Shown here: positions 22,550 to 30,275 of the stretch, one piece after another
Layout of the letters: the number at the start of each line of letters is the position of its first letter
How positions within the stretch are numbered: the first letter of the stretch is position 1
From: Deltaproteobacteria bacterium
GTDB lineage: Bacteria; Desulfobacterota; Desulfarculia; Desulfarculales; Desulfarculaceae
Length of the DNA: 42,036 nucleotides
Assembly (NCBI GenBank): GCA_020444205.1
Contig: JAHLLJ010000019.1
Span: 1-42,036 of the forward strand
Direction: 5' to 3'
Notes under the pieces: model-generated
The model's input: only the letters and a program-made list of their open reading frames with translations
Databases searched by the model: none
Told to the model about the DNA's origin: nothing
Program-made: the position numbers and the translations under genes

Positions 22550-24232
22550 CTAGCTGGCCAGCTGGCGCAGGATGTATTCAGGGGTTAGGTTAAGGCCGTC
22601 GTAGCGCCCGATAAAGCGTTGGGCGGTGACCCCCGCCTCTTTTTTGAGCAGCCCGGCGAACTGGCCGGTGGCGTTGCTTTCGATCACCACCAGTTGGCCC
22701 GCCTTATTAAAGCGCTCAAGAAACTGCTCGGGGACCAGGGGCCACACCTGGCTGAAGTGGCAGGTGGCCACCTTGTCACCCTCCTCGCCCAGGCGCCGGG
22801 CCGCCTCGGCCACCGGGCCTTGGCTGGAGCCCCAGCTCACCAGCAGGTGGTCCGCGTCCTCGGGGCCGGTGAACACCGGGGGCTCCACCTCGGCGCACAG
22901 ACCCTTTTGTTTGGTCAGGCGTTTGTCGTTCATGCGCACCCGCAGCTCCAGGTCCTCGGTGATGTGGCCCTGCTCGTCGTGCTCGTCGCTGTCAGCCACC
23001 ACCAGCTCCGGCCCCAGGCCCGGCAGCCGCCGGGGAGAAATGCCGTCATCGGTGATCTGGTAACGTTGGTACTCCTCGCCCTCGGCCCCGCCCCCGCCGG
23101 GACGCACCGGCTCCAGACCGCTGAGGTCAAAGGGTACCAACGCCCTTAGGCTGTCGGCCATGAACTGGTCAGTGAGGATGAACACCGAGGTCTGGTACTT
23201 CTCGGCCAAGTGCAGGGCCCGGTAACCGGCCTCAAAGCACTGCTTCACCGACCCGGGGGTGAGGATGGCCCGGGGGAACTCGCCATGGCCGCCGTGCAGG
23301 GCGAACAAGAGGTCCCCCTGCTCGGTGCGGGTGGGCAGGCCGGTGGCCGGGCCGGGGCGCATGGCAAGGGCGATGACCAGGGGGGTCTCGGTCATGCCCG
23401 CCAGGGACACGCCTTCGGTCATAAGGGCGTAACCCCCTCCGCTGGTGCACACCAGGGCCGGAGCCCCGGCATAAGAAGCGCCCAAAGCCATGTTCACCGC
23501 CGCGATCTCATCCTCGGCCTGCTCGTAGACCACCCCCATCTCCTCGGCATGGGAGATCACGGTCAGGGCAATGGCCGTGGAGGGGGTCATGGGGTAGAAG
23601 GCCAGGAACTTGAGCCCTCCGGCCAAGGCTCCCAAAGCGATAGCCTGGTTGCCCCCCAACATCATGCGCGGGCCGTCGTGCTCGCCGGGTTGGGGCGGCT
23701 TAAGGGCGTGCTCCTGCCCGGAGGCCCACTCAAAAGCCTTGTTCAGGGCCTGGCGGTTTTCCTCCACCACCTTGTCGCCCTTTTTCTTGCCGATGGCCGC
23801 CTCCAAGGTCTGGGCCACCAGCTCCAGGTCCAGGCCCAGCAAGTGGGACGCCACCCCCAGGGCCACGGTGTTCAGGTAGCGCTTGTCGGCCAAGTCTTCG
23901 TAGGGCACGCCCAGGCACGGGGCCTGACCGCAACTTAGTCCGGTGTCGGCCACTACCGCGGAATCGGAGTTTAGCTCCTCGGCATGGCGGTCCAGGGTCT
24001 CCTGGTTCAAGGCCACCAAAAGATCAACCCCCTCGCAAGGGCTGTCCAACTCTTGGGGAGAAAAACGGATGGTAAAGGTGTTGTGCCCGCCCCGCACCCG
24101 TGACATGTAATCCTGGGTCACCAGAATGTGATAGCCGCTTTTGACCAGCGCCTTGGACAAGACCTGGCCCATGGTGACCAAGCCCTGGCCCGCCTCGCCG
24201 CCAATCATCAAATTCATGCTGCCTTGGGACAT
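22550..24232 (-). CDS. 2-oxoacid:ferredoxin oxidoreductase, fused gamma-alpha subunit
   Basis: The 560-residue protein joins a gamma domain (about 1-185, GGEAGQGLVTMGQVLSKAL and SRVRGGHNTFTIR) to an alpha domain (about 190-560). The alpha domain starts MLGGNQAIALGALAGG, with FYPMTPSTAI, then AEDEIAAVNMALGASYAGA and TSGGGYALMTEG, which form the pyrimidine end of the TPP site. This fusion is the common KorA form. ATG 24232 is chosen because AAAGG lies 7 nt upstream; the frame extends to 24271 without support. First gene of an operon of three (alpha, beta, solute-binding lipoprotein). A GC-rich hairpin in its leader is noted separately. Confidence 0.93.
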   Translation of the reverse strand: MSQGSMNLMIGGEAGQGLVTMGQVLSKALVKSGYHILVTQDYMSRVRGGHNTFTIRFSPQELDSPCEGVDLLVALNQETLDRHAEELNSDSAVVADTGLSCGQAPCLGVPYEDLADKRYLNTVALGVASHLLGLDLELVAQTLEAAIGKKKGDKVVEENRQALNKAFEWASGQEHALKPPQPGEHDGPRMMLGGNQAIALGALAGGLKFLAFYPMTPSTAIALTVISHAEEMGVVYEQAEDEIAAVNMALGASYAGAPALVCTSGGGYALMTEGVSLAGMTETPLVIALAMRPGPATGLPTRTEQGDLLFALHGGHGEFPRAILTPGSVKQCFEAGYRALHLAEKYQTSVFILTDQFMADSLRALVPFDLSGLEPVRPGGGGAEGEEYQRYQITDDGISPRRLPGLGPELVVADSDEHDEQGHITEDLELRVRMNDKRLTKQKGLCAEVEPPVFTGPEDADHLLVSWGSSQGPVAEAARRLGEEGDKVATCHFSQVWPLVPEQFLERFNKAGQLVVIESNATGQFAGLLKKEAGVTAQRFIGRYDGLNLTPEYILRQLAS

Positions 24233-24261
24233 CAGCTTGCCTTTCCGCAAAAGAAAACACC

Positions 24262-24282
24262 ACCCGCCCAAACGGGGCGGGT
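24262..24282 (-). promoter_or_regulatory. Leader hairpin upstream of the 2-oxoacid oxidoreductase operon
   Basis: ACCCGCCC and GGGCGGGT form a perfect 8-bp stem with a 5-nt loop, 30 bp before the ATG of the gamma-alpha gene. On that strand it is followed by GGTGTTTTCTTTT. If the promoter lies further upstream, in the 160-bp gap shared with the divergent propeller gene, this could be an attenuator or an RNA-stability stem. Confidence 0.4.
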
Positions 24283-24433
24283 CGCTGCTGGTTGCTGTTT
24301 ATATGGTAGCAAAGGGCGGGAGGCCACTCCAATAGCGGCGATGGGTTGGTTGCCGCGGGAGCGATTATGTGGGAATCTTCTAGCATGAGGCCCACGCCGG
24401 GCCGCAGTTAATACGCCCAGGAGGGTTAGTCCT

Positions 24434-25324
24434 ATGAAAAATCTATTGGCCGTTTTGTTGGCCCTCGCCCTGTTGGTTGGTTTCACCCCGGCCTTTGCCG
24501 CTTGGCAGGTGGTCTCCCAGAAAATCCTGCCCGGCTCGGGCCATCCCGAGTCGGTGGCTTATGATGCTCAGGGCCTGAACCTGTACATGAGCAACTTCGG
24601 TGAAGCCTTCAAGCCCACCCTTAAAGACGGCAAGGGCTTCATCAGCAAGATTGACCTGAAGGGTAAGGTCGTGGAGGCCAAGTTTTTACCGGGCCCGGGG
24701 GACAAGCTCAACAAACCCAAGGGCTTGTGGGTCGATAAGGGCCGCTTGTGGGCCGCGGACATAGACTCGGTTTGGTGCTTTGACCTAAAGAGCAAAAAGG
24801 GCCGGCGCTTGGCCCTGCCCCAAGCCAAGTTTGCCAACGACGTTGCCGTGGCTGATGGCAAGCTATACGTCAGCGACACCAGCGGCGGGCGCGTATACCT
24901 GGTGCAACCGGCTGATTTTCTTGAGGCCGAGCCCAAAGTACGGGTGATGATCAGCCCCACCGGCTTCCACCCCAACGGCCTGTGGCCCGCGCCGGGCGGC
25001 GGGGTAATCATGGCCGCCAAGAAGGACTTGGGCGGTCCCGGCGGGCTCTACCAGGCCCGCGACGTGGGGCAGATGACCCAGATACGCCCTGATCTCGGCA
25101 GGTTGGACGGGGTGGCCATGCTAAAGGACGGCTCCTACCTTTACACCGACTGGGCGGGGCATGGGTTGTTCCTCTTGAGCGGTGGCGGGGAGCCGGTGAA
25201 GCTGGCCGGCGGGTTCAAGGGCCCGGCCGACTTTGCCCTGGTGCCCCAGGGCAAGGGTTACCTGGTGGTGGTGCCGGACCTAGTCACCGGCGAGGTGCAT
25301 CTCATAGAAATAGCAGATAAGTAA
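24434..25324 (+). CDS. Exported SMP-30/NHL-like beta-propeller protein
   Basis: The 296-residue product has a signal peptide (MKNLLAVLLALALLVGF, cleavage near AFA-AWQ). The rest is repeated beta-sheet blades with an alternating aromatic-glycine pattern: HPESVAYDAQGLNLYMSNFG, then KPKGLWVDKGRLWAADID, FANDVAVADGKLYVSDTSGG, HPNGLWPAPGGGVIMA and LDGVAMLKDGSYLYTDW. This fits the SMP-30/gluconolactonase or NHL six-bladed propeller group. Such proteins bind ligands or hydrolyse lactones in the periplasm. The metal-site residues of gluconolactonase (Glu, Asn, Asp) are plausible in HPESVA, FANDVA and YVSDTS. GAGGGTTAGTCCT precedes the ATG. Divergent from the 2-oxoacid oxidoreductase operon; a dispersed repeat begins 1 bp after its stop. 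Confidence 0.7.
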   Translation: MKNLLAVLLALALLVGFTPAFAAWQVVSQKILPGSGHPESVAYDAQGLNLYMSNFGEAFKPTLKDGKGFISKIDLKGKVVEAKFLPGPGDKLNKPKGLWVDKGRLWAADIDSVWCFDLKSKKGRRLALPQAKFANDVAVADGKLYVSDTSGGRVYLVQPADFLEAEPKVRVMISPTGFHPNGLWPAPGGGVIMAAKKDLGGPGGLYQARDVGQMTQIRPDLGRLDGVAMLKDGSYLYTDWAGHGLFLLSGGGEPVKLAGGFKGPADFALVPQGKGYLVVVPDLVTGEVHLIEIADK

Positions 25325-25325
25325 G

Positions 25326-25478
25326 CCGGCTGCGCCAGGCGACCGATAACCGCATCGACGGCTTCGCCAGTCACCGGCATACGGCGTTGCTGGCCGCGCT
25401 TAGGCCTCGACGTAGCTTAGGCTACGCCTCCGGCCTTCGCTTGCCAGGCGCCTTGTCTGCCTGCGGCTGGCTATGCCG
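25326..25478 (+). repeat. Dispersed ERIC-like repeat, copy E1
   Basis: The element begins 1 bp after the TAA of the propeller gene with a degenerate CCGGCTGCGCCAGG. A second, better end (CGGCTTCGCCAG) lies at 25359, and it finishes CGGCTGGCTATGCCG at 25478. The central GTAGCTTAGGCTAC is a palindromic core. The two nested left ends suggest an internal duplication of about 33 bp. It faces copy E2 in opposite orientation, about 125 bp away. Confidence 0.8.
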
Positions 25479-25603
25479 ATTTTTAGTGCCAACCGGGTCC
25501 TGGATGTGGCTGCCAGTAATCGCCTAATCTGCTTCTTAGAAGCCTCTTTAGCGGCCCCAAAGCTTGGGTCGTTTTATCTTAGGGAGGCTAGAGAAACGGA
25601 TCT

Positions 25604-25758
25604 CCGGCACAGCCAGGTGGGCGAGAGCAAGGCGTCCGGCGAGCGCAGGTCGCAGGCGTATTTTTATATACGCCGAGGCCTAAGCGATGCCGGCAACGCA
25701 GCTATCGGCCGCCTGGCGAAGCCGGCAACGCAGTATGGCGGCGCCTGGCGAAGCCTGG
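25604..25758 (-). repeat. Dispersed ERIC-like repeat, copy E2
   Basis: On the minus strand this copy begins CAGGCTTCGCCAGG a base or two after the TAG of the hdrB-like gene. It has a second nested CCGGCTTCGCCAGG end at about 25712-25725 and ends CCTGGCTGTGCCGG at 25604. E1 and E2 are in inverted orientation, each belonging to the 3' end of its own gene. The intervening 25479-25603 is unique sequence without a supported gene. Confidence 0.8.
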
Positions 25759-25759
25759 C

Positions 25760-26632
25760 CTAATCTCGCCGCAGGAAGCTGATGAGATACTCGCCATTGG
25801 GCGTATTGCGGTCCAAAGCCACATCCTTGGCCGTTAGGCCCATGCTCAGGCCCAAAAGCTGGGGATAGAGCACCGGCCCCTCTATGAGCTCCCGCTGGGG
25901 AGGCGGCCCGGCTAGGGAGTAGGCCCATTCGGCCTGCATCTGGCTGTAGGCGCAGGCGATCACCAGGATGTCCGCCTTGGCCTCGCGGGCCTCGCTTAGC
26001 CGCCGCCGGATGGTGGCCAGGGCCAGATCCTCGTTGCGCTCGCGCACCGGTGCCCCGCAACAGCTCAGGCGACCGGCCCAAGGCACTGGCGTGGCTCCGG
26101 TAACCTCCACCAAATCGTCGATAAGGTGCAAATTGCTGGGGTCGTCGAAATGGGTGACCTCGCTGGGGCGCACCGCGTGGCAGCCGTAGAGGATGGCCGC
26201 CCGGAGCAGCTCATAGGGCCTTTTCACCCGGCTTTGCAGCTCGGTCATGCCCACGTCGTCGTGCATCACCTGCAGAATGTGGCGCACCTTGAGGGTGCCC
26301 TGGTAGTTCAGGCCCTCGGCCGCCAACTCGGCGTTGACTTCCTTGGTCAGCTCGGGGTTTTCGGCTAAAAACTTCTGGGCCCGCTTTAGCGCCCCGAAGC
26401 AGCACTTGCAGGGGGTGGTGATGTTCAGCCCTTGGGCCTCGGCCAAGGCCATGCCCCGGGCGGCGGAGAGCATGTAGGAGCGGAAATACAGGTGGCGCAT
26501 GGGGTAGCCGCAGCAGGGGAACTCCAGGTCCACCAGCTCCACCCCCAGCTCGCCCAGCACCCGGCGGGTGGCGGTTTCATAGTGGGGCACATAGTAGGGG
26601 ATCTTGCATCCCAAGAACAGAGCGTATTTCAT
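25760..26632 (-). CDS. HdrB-family heterodisulfide-reductase-like subunit
   Basis: The 290-residue protein has two CCG (PF02754) domains. The first contains FPCCGYP and CKCCFGALKRA; the second has GCHAV (about residue 150) and LSCCGAPVRERNE. This is the noncubane [4Fe-4S] site pattern of HdrB, which reduces or forms disulfides in heterodisulfide reductases and related enzymes. ATG 26632 overlaps the stop of the upstream cytochrome b/Fe-S gene (ATGA), so the two are translationally coupled and probably form a complex. The disulfide substrate in this non-methanogen is unknown; menaquinone-linked thiol/disulfide chemistry is a plausible inference. Confidence 0.88.
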   Translation of the reverse strand: MKYALFLGCKIPYYVPHYETATRRVLGELGVELVDLEFPCCGYPMRHLYFRSYMLSAARGMALAEAQGLNITTPCKCCFGALKRAQKFLAENPELTKEVNAELAAEGLNYQGTLKVRHILQVMHDDVGMTELQSRVKRPYELLRAAILYGCHAVRPSEVTHFDDPSNLHLIDDLVEVTGATPVPWAGRLSCCGAPVRERNEDLALATIRRRLSEAREAKADILVIACAYSQMQAEWAYSLAGPPPQRELIEGPVLYPQLLGLSMGLTAKDVALDRNTPNGEYLISFLRRD

Positions 26633-28293
26633 CAGCAACTCTCCCCTTGCCCCTGCCGGGCGGCGGCCAGGCTGCGTAGCTCATAGAGCACGTCGGCCAC
26701 CTTGACTCCCTGGGGGCAGGCCTCTTGGCAGCGGTAGCAGGTGAGGCAATACCAGGTCATGCGCGCGCCCAGGGCCTCGTCTGACAGGCCCAGGCCCAGG
26801 CTGTGCATGATCTGGTGGGGCAAAAGGTCCAACTCTTCCTTGGGGTTTTCATAGGAGAAGACCACCGGGCAGGAGTTGGAGCAGGTGGCGCAACGGTAGC
26901 AGTTGCGGAAGGTACCCGACTGCACCGAAAGGCCCAGCTCTTTTTGGAACTCACCGCTGCTCACCCTAAAGGGAGTTGCCTTGCGGCTGGAGCTGGCCGA
27001 CTCGCCCGCCTTATTGGCCACCGTACGGGTGGTGGGGCCAAAGCCGACCTCCTCCAGGTCGTCCTTCATGGCGAACCAAAGGTCTTGCAGGTTGATGCCC
27101 ACCGGGCACAAGCGGGTGCAGCGCAGGCAGCTGGTGCACATATAGGACCCTTGGCGCATCACCTTGAGCATCTCGCCGTAATCGGTCTTGCCCCTGGCCA
27201 GGCGGCCCAGGGCTATGAGCTTCTCGGAGGGCAATACGGTGAGGTTGGGCACGTGCTTTACCGCTTCAGCCACCGAGCAGTGCACCGAACAGGCTCCGCA
27301 ATGGGTGCACACGTCCAGCTCCAGGGCCCGCACCATGGCCTTGGCCGCCGGGTCCATCTCTTCCCGGGGCACGGCCACCCGGATCATGAGCAGCAGCGGC
27401 CCGGTGAAGATGTGCAAGAACTTGCTAAAGGGCAAAATGGCCAGCCCGGCAAAGGCGGCCAGAATGTGAATGTACCAAAGCCAGGCCACGGCCTGAATGT
27501 CGTCCAGCCATCCGGCCATGGGGGCCATGAGCCGCGACAAGGGCCACGAGGCAAAGGCCCACTGGGGCATGTCGTGGCAGTCCAGGCAGCTATCCTCGTG
27601 CAGCGCCATGCCTTGGTCCATGAGCTCGTCGCCCGGCGGAACCTCACCCTCGGGGAAGACCACGCCGTAATGCTCGCGCCACACCTGGCCCAGGGCGGCG
27701 CGGTCGTTGTCTTCCGAGAGCATGCCGTATTCTTCGATCATGGAATCAAAGGTGCGCACACTGATGATCTTGGCCCCTTCCAGGGCAAAGCCCGAGAGAA
27801 CCAGCAGGGCCAGGATGCCCAAGGCGGCCCTGTCGGCCCAGTGGGTGGTGCGCCGGAGGCCGGGCAGGCGCAAGCGCCGCCATATGGCCATCACCGCGCC
27901 CGCCAGGAGCATCACCCCAAACAGGTTGCGCAAGAATAACCAGGGGTTGAGGGTGGCGGTGAAGTTGGGGATGATCAGCGGGCCCAGGGCGTGCAGGAAT
28001 ATGAGCCCCATCATGCCCCAAAAAATGAGCATGTGAGCCGCCCAGGCCCAGCGGCTGTGGGTCAGGCTGCGGCGCTGGAACAGACCGTCCAAGACCAGAG
28101 CCGCCAGCATGGGCCCGGCCCGGCGGCTGCTCAGGGCTTGGCCCAGCCCCTTTAAGGAGGCGCTAAGTCTTTGGGCAGGGGTGTAGTTTCGCGATTCAGG
28201 CCCGATGGAGGTTTTCAGCCAGCGTCCCAGCTTGTAAGCCAGGCCCAAGGCCAACAGGGCCAGGGAGATATATAAGACCAGGTCAAAGAACAT
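26632..28293 (-). CDS. Membrane cytochrome b / c-haem / double-HdrC fusion
   Basis: The 553-residue protein starts at ATG 28293 (GGAGG 8 nt upstream; the frame extends to 28314 without an SD). Order: membrane helices of a NarI-like cytochrome b (about 1-300, with candidate haem b His 87, 101, 276 and 294), and inside it a hydrophilic loop (about 175-265) with one c-type haem motif, CLDCH (236-240). Two HdrC-like modules follow, each with two CxxCxxCxxxC clusters: C329/332/335/339 with C386/389/392/396, and C465/468/471/475 with C516/519/522/526. The c-haem loop should face the periplasm and the Fe-S half the cytoplasm. It would thus wire quinone and a periplasmic haem to the coupled HdrB-like subunit. 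The family is related to DsrMK/TmcBC-type complexes, but this combination is unusual. Confidence 0.85.
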   Translation of the reverse strand: MFFDLVLYISLALLALGLAYKLGRWLKTSIGPESRNYTPAQRLSASLKGLGQALSSRRAGPMLAALVLDGLFQRRSLTHSRWAWAAHMLIFWGMMGLIFLHALGPLIIPNFTATLNPWLFLRNLFGVMLLAGAVMAIWRRLRLPGLRRTTHWADRAALGILALLVLSGFALEGAKIISVRTFDSMIEEYGMLSEDNDRAALGQVWREHYGVVFPEGEVPPGDELMDQGMALHEDSCLDCHDMPQWAFASWPLSRLMAPMAGWLDDIQAVAWLWYIHILAAFAGLAILPFSKFLHIFTGPLLLMIRVAVPREEMDPAAKAMVRALELDVCTHCGACSVHCSVAEAVKHVPNLTVLPSEKLIALGRLARGKTDYGEMLKVMRQGSYMCTSCLRCTRLCPVGINLQDLWFAMKDDLEEVGFGPTTRTVANKAGESASSSRKATPFRVSSGEFQKELGLSVQSGTFRNCYRCATCSNSCPVVFSYENPKEELDLLPHQIMHSLGLGLSDEALGARMTWYCLTCYRCQEACPQGVKVADVLYELRSLAAARQGQGESC

Positions 28294-28605
28294 AGGGCGG
28301 TCCTCCGAATCCACGGAAATTTGCCGGTCAAGCCGCCCTTAAAACAGGCGTGCCCGCCGACGCTTCCCAGGCTTGGAGCCGTCCACCCTCAGGGCCGCGC
28401 CGCCTTATCTCCCCGGCGTATGGCCCGCTCTCCCAGTTCCCGGTCTGAGAAGCCTAAAGCCCACTCGGCCGATATGCTTTTACTATAGCATTTTTACCAT
28501 CGGCCAAAACAAGCAGTCGCCGGTTGACTACCGGCGACCTATGGTTCCAAATATAGACACGTAATGGGCTTTTTGCCACCATGGGAAAAAAGGAGGTTAA
28601 ATGAT
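28294..28605. other. Divergent intergenic region with two hairpins
   Basis: About 310 bp between the membrane Hdr pair and the DJ-1 gene. GGCCGAT (28467-28473) and ATCGGCC (28499-28505) enclose an inner ATGCT/AGCAT stem at 28474-28491. Further on, GTCGCCGGT (28516-28524) and ACCGGCGAC (28530-28538) form a perfect 9-bp stem with a 5-nt loop, just upstream of the DJ-1 SD (AGGAGG at about 28591). Neither has a clear terminator T-run; either could be an operator or leader element. No gene seen. Confidence 0.5.
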
Positions 28606-29124
28606 ATGCCCCTTTCAGGTAAGAGCATAGCGATTTTAACGGAAGATTTGTTCAATGAATTCGAGTTCATATACCCTTTCTACCGGCTCCAGGAAGCTGG
28701 GGCGGCGGTAACGGTGGTGGGCAGCGGCGGCGGGATGACCTATCGCGCCAAAAGCGGTTTGGCCATTGTAAGCGACAAGGGCAGCGGCGAGGTGAGTGCT
28801 GGGGATTTCGACGGCCTGGTGATTCCCGGCGGCTACGCCCCGGATCATATGCGCCGCCACAAGGCCACGGTGGATCTGGTCAGGGACATCTTCACCGCGG
28901 GCAAGCCGGTGGGCGCCATCTGCCACGCCGGGTGGATGTTGGCCTCGGCCGAGGTGCTCGAGGGCAAGCGCTGCACCAGCTTTTTCGCCATCAAGGACGA
29001 CCTGGTGCACGCCGGGGCCCTTTGGGAAGACGCCGAGGTGGTGCAGGACGGCAACCTGGTGACCAGCCGCACTCCGGACGATCTACCCGCCTTTATGAAG
29101 GCCTACATCGCCGCCTTTAACTAG
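28606..29124 (+). CDS. DJ-1/PfpI-family protein (class I glutamine amidotransferase-like)
   Basis: The 172-residue protein shows the DJ-1/PfpI fold: first strand KSIAILTEDLFNEFEF, LVIPGGYAPDHMRR, and the nucleophile elbow AICHAGWML with C106 and H107. This matches the PfpI-type Cys-His pair; the acidic partner may lie in FNEFEF. Members act as glyoxalase III/deglycase, chaperone or protease; none can be assigned from sequence. ATG 28606 is chosen because AAAGGAGG lies about 9 nt upstream; the in-frame ATG at 28564 lacks an SD. It precedes trmB closely on the same strand. Confidence 0.88.
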   Translation: MPLSGKSIAILTEDLFNEFEFIYPFYRLQEAGAAVTVVGSGGGMTYRAKSGLAIVSDKGSGEVSAGDFDGLVIPGGYAPDHMRRHKATVDLVRDIFTAGKPVGAICHAGWMLASAEVLEGKRCTSFFAIKDDLVHAGALWEDAEVVQDGNLVTSRTPDDLPAFMKAYIAAFN

Positions 29125-29166
29125 GTGGGCTGGGCGCGGGGGCCCGTCTCTGCTATTATCGCCGCC

Positions 29167-30099
29167 ATGACCGCGCCTTACTTGTCACTAAAGCCCCTGG
29201 TGCCCTGGCGGGAGCTTACCCGGCCCATTGCCTGGGACCAGATATTCGGGCGCCACGCGCCCCTGGAGCTGGAGATCGGCTGCGGCAACGGCGAGGTGCT
29301 GGCCCGCCGGGCCGGGGAGCGGCCCGGGGTCAACCTGGTGGGCCTGGACCTGGACTGGGTCTCGGCCCGGCGCACCCTCAGGCGCATCAACCTGGCTGGC
29401 CTGGACAACGCCAAGGTGGTGCAGGCCGAGGCGGCCCTGGGCCTGGAGCGGCTATTTACCCCCCAGAGCCTGGCCGGGGTATGGTGCCTGTTTCCCCGGC
29501 CCTGGCCCAGCCCCAAGGACGTGCGCCACCGTCTTTTCTCGGCCCGCTTTATGCGCCTGCTAAACAGCCGCCTGGCCCCGGAGGCATCCTGCCGCTTGGT
29601 CACCGACTACAAGCCTTTTGCCGACTGGGTGCGGGGCCAGGTCCCCGGCACGGGCCTGGAGGGGCAGTGGCGCGAGATACCGCCCACGGTGAAGAGCAAG
29701 TACGAGCGCAAGTGGCAGGACCAGGGGCAGCAGATATTCTATGAGCTGACCCTGGTCAAGCGCCAGCACATTGCCTGGCCCACCCCAGAGGAGCCCAAAT
29801 TGCATTACCCCCACTTTGACAAGCTCAACCCCGAGGCCCTGACCACCTGGGAGGATTGGGGCGAGATAAGCGTGCTGTGCAAGGATGTGATCCACGACCG
29901 CGAGGCCGAACGGGCGCTTTTGCGCATGGTGGTGCTGGAAGATGAGTTGGAGCAGGCCTTTTATTTGGAGATGCTTCCCCGGCCCGAAGGGGGCTTTCTG
30001 GTGCGCCCCGCCCCGGGCTGCGGGGTGCTGCCCAGCCTGGGGGTGCAGCGGGCCTTGGAGGTGGCGGCCCAACGTTTGGGCGCGGACAGCCCAACCTAA
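29167..30099 (+). CDS. trmB: tRNA (guanine-N7)-methyltransferase, TrmB type, with C-terminal extension
   Basis: The 310-residue protein begins at ATG 29167 (SD weak; the frame also opens at GTG 29125). The class I SAM fold has motif I ELEIGCGNGE, VGLDLDWVSA, VVQAEA, and the TrmB catalytic segment WCLFPRPWPSPKDVRHRLFS. The canonical form is F-x-DPWPK-x-x-H-x-KRRL; here the Asp of DPW is Arg, and the KRR run is degenerate. TDYKPFADWV follows. About 100 residues beyond the normal TrmB length form a second segment (LNPEALTTWEDWGEISVL to the C-terminus), as in some thermophile TrmB with tails. It probably modifies G46 of tRNA, but the changed motif leaves room for another target. Confidence 0.78.
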   Translation: MTAPYLSLKPLVPWRELTRPIAWDQIFGRHAPLELEIGCGNGEVLARRAGERPGVNLVGLDLDWVSARRTLRRINLAGLDNAKVVQAEAALGLERLFTPQSLAGVWCLFPRPWPSPKDVRHRLFSARFMRLLNSRLAPEASCRLVTDYKPFADWVRGQVPGTGLEGQWREIPPTVKSKYERKWQDQGQQIFYELTLVKRQHIAWPTPEEPKLHYPHFDKLNPEALTTWEDWGEISVLCKDVIHDREAERALLRMVVLEDELEQAFYLEMLPRPEGGFLVRPAPGCGVLPSLGVQRALEVAAQRLGADSPT

Positions 30100-30152
30100 T
30101 ATCCGGCAGACCCACCCCCAAAGGTCTACCTTCGCGGGGATCGACTGCATAC

Positions 30153-30275
30153 CCGGCACAGCCAGCGACCGGCAGACAAGGCGCCTGGCAAGCGCAGGCC
30201 GGAGGCGTAGTTTTAGCTACGTCGAGGCCTAAGCGAAGCCGGCAACACAGTATGCAGGTGGCTGGCGAAGCCGGC
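30153..30275 (-). repeat. Dispersed ERIC-like repeat, copy F
   Basis: On the minus strand the element starts GCCGGCTTCGCCAGCC directly after the TAA of truD, with no gap, and ends CTGGCTGTGCCGG at 30153. The centre is GTAGCTAAAACTACG (about 30207-30221). It is 123 bp long and separates the convergent trmB and truD genes. Confidence 0.85.

Noticed and set aside
25479-25603. Possible small gene between repeat copies E1 and E2
   Set aside because: The short frames read through repeat sequence and have no SD or protein-like features.
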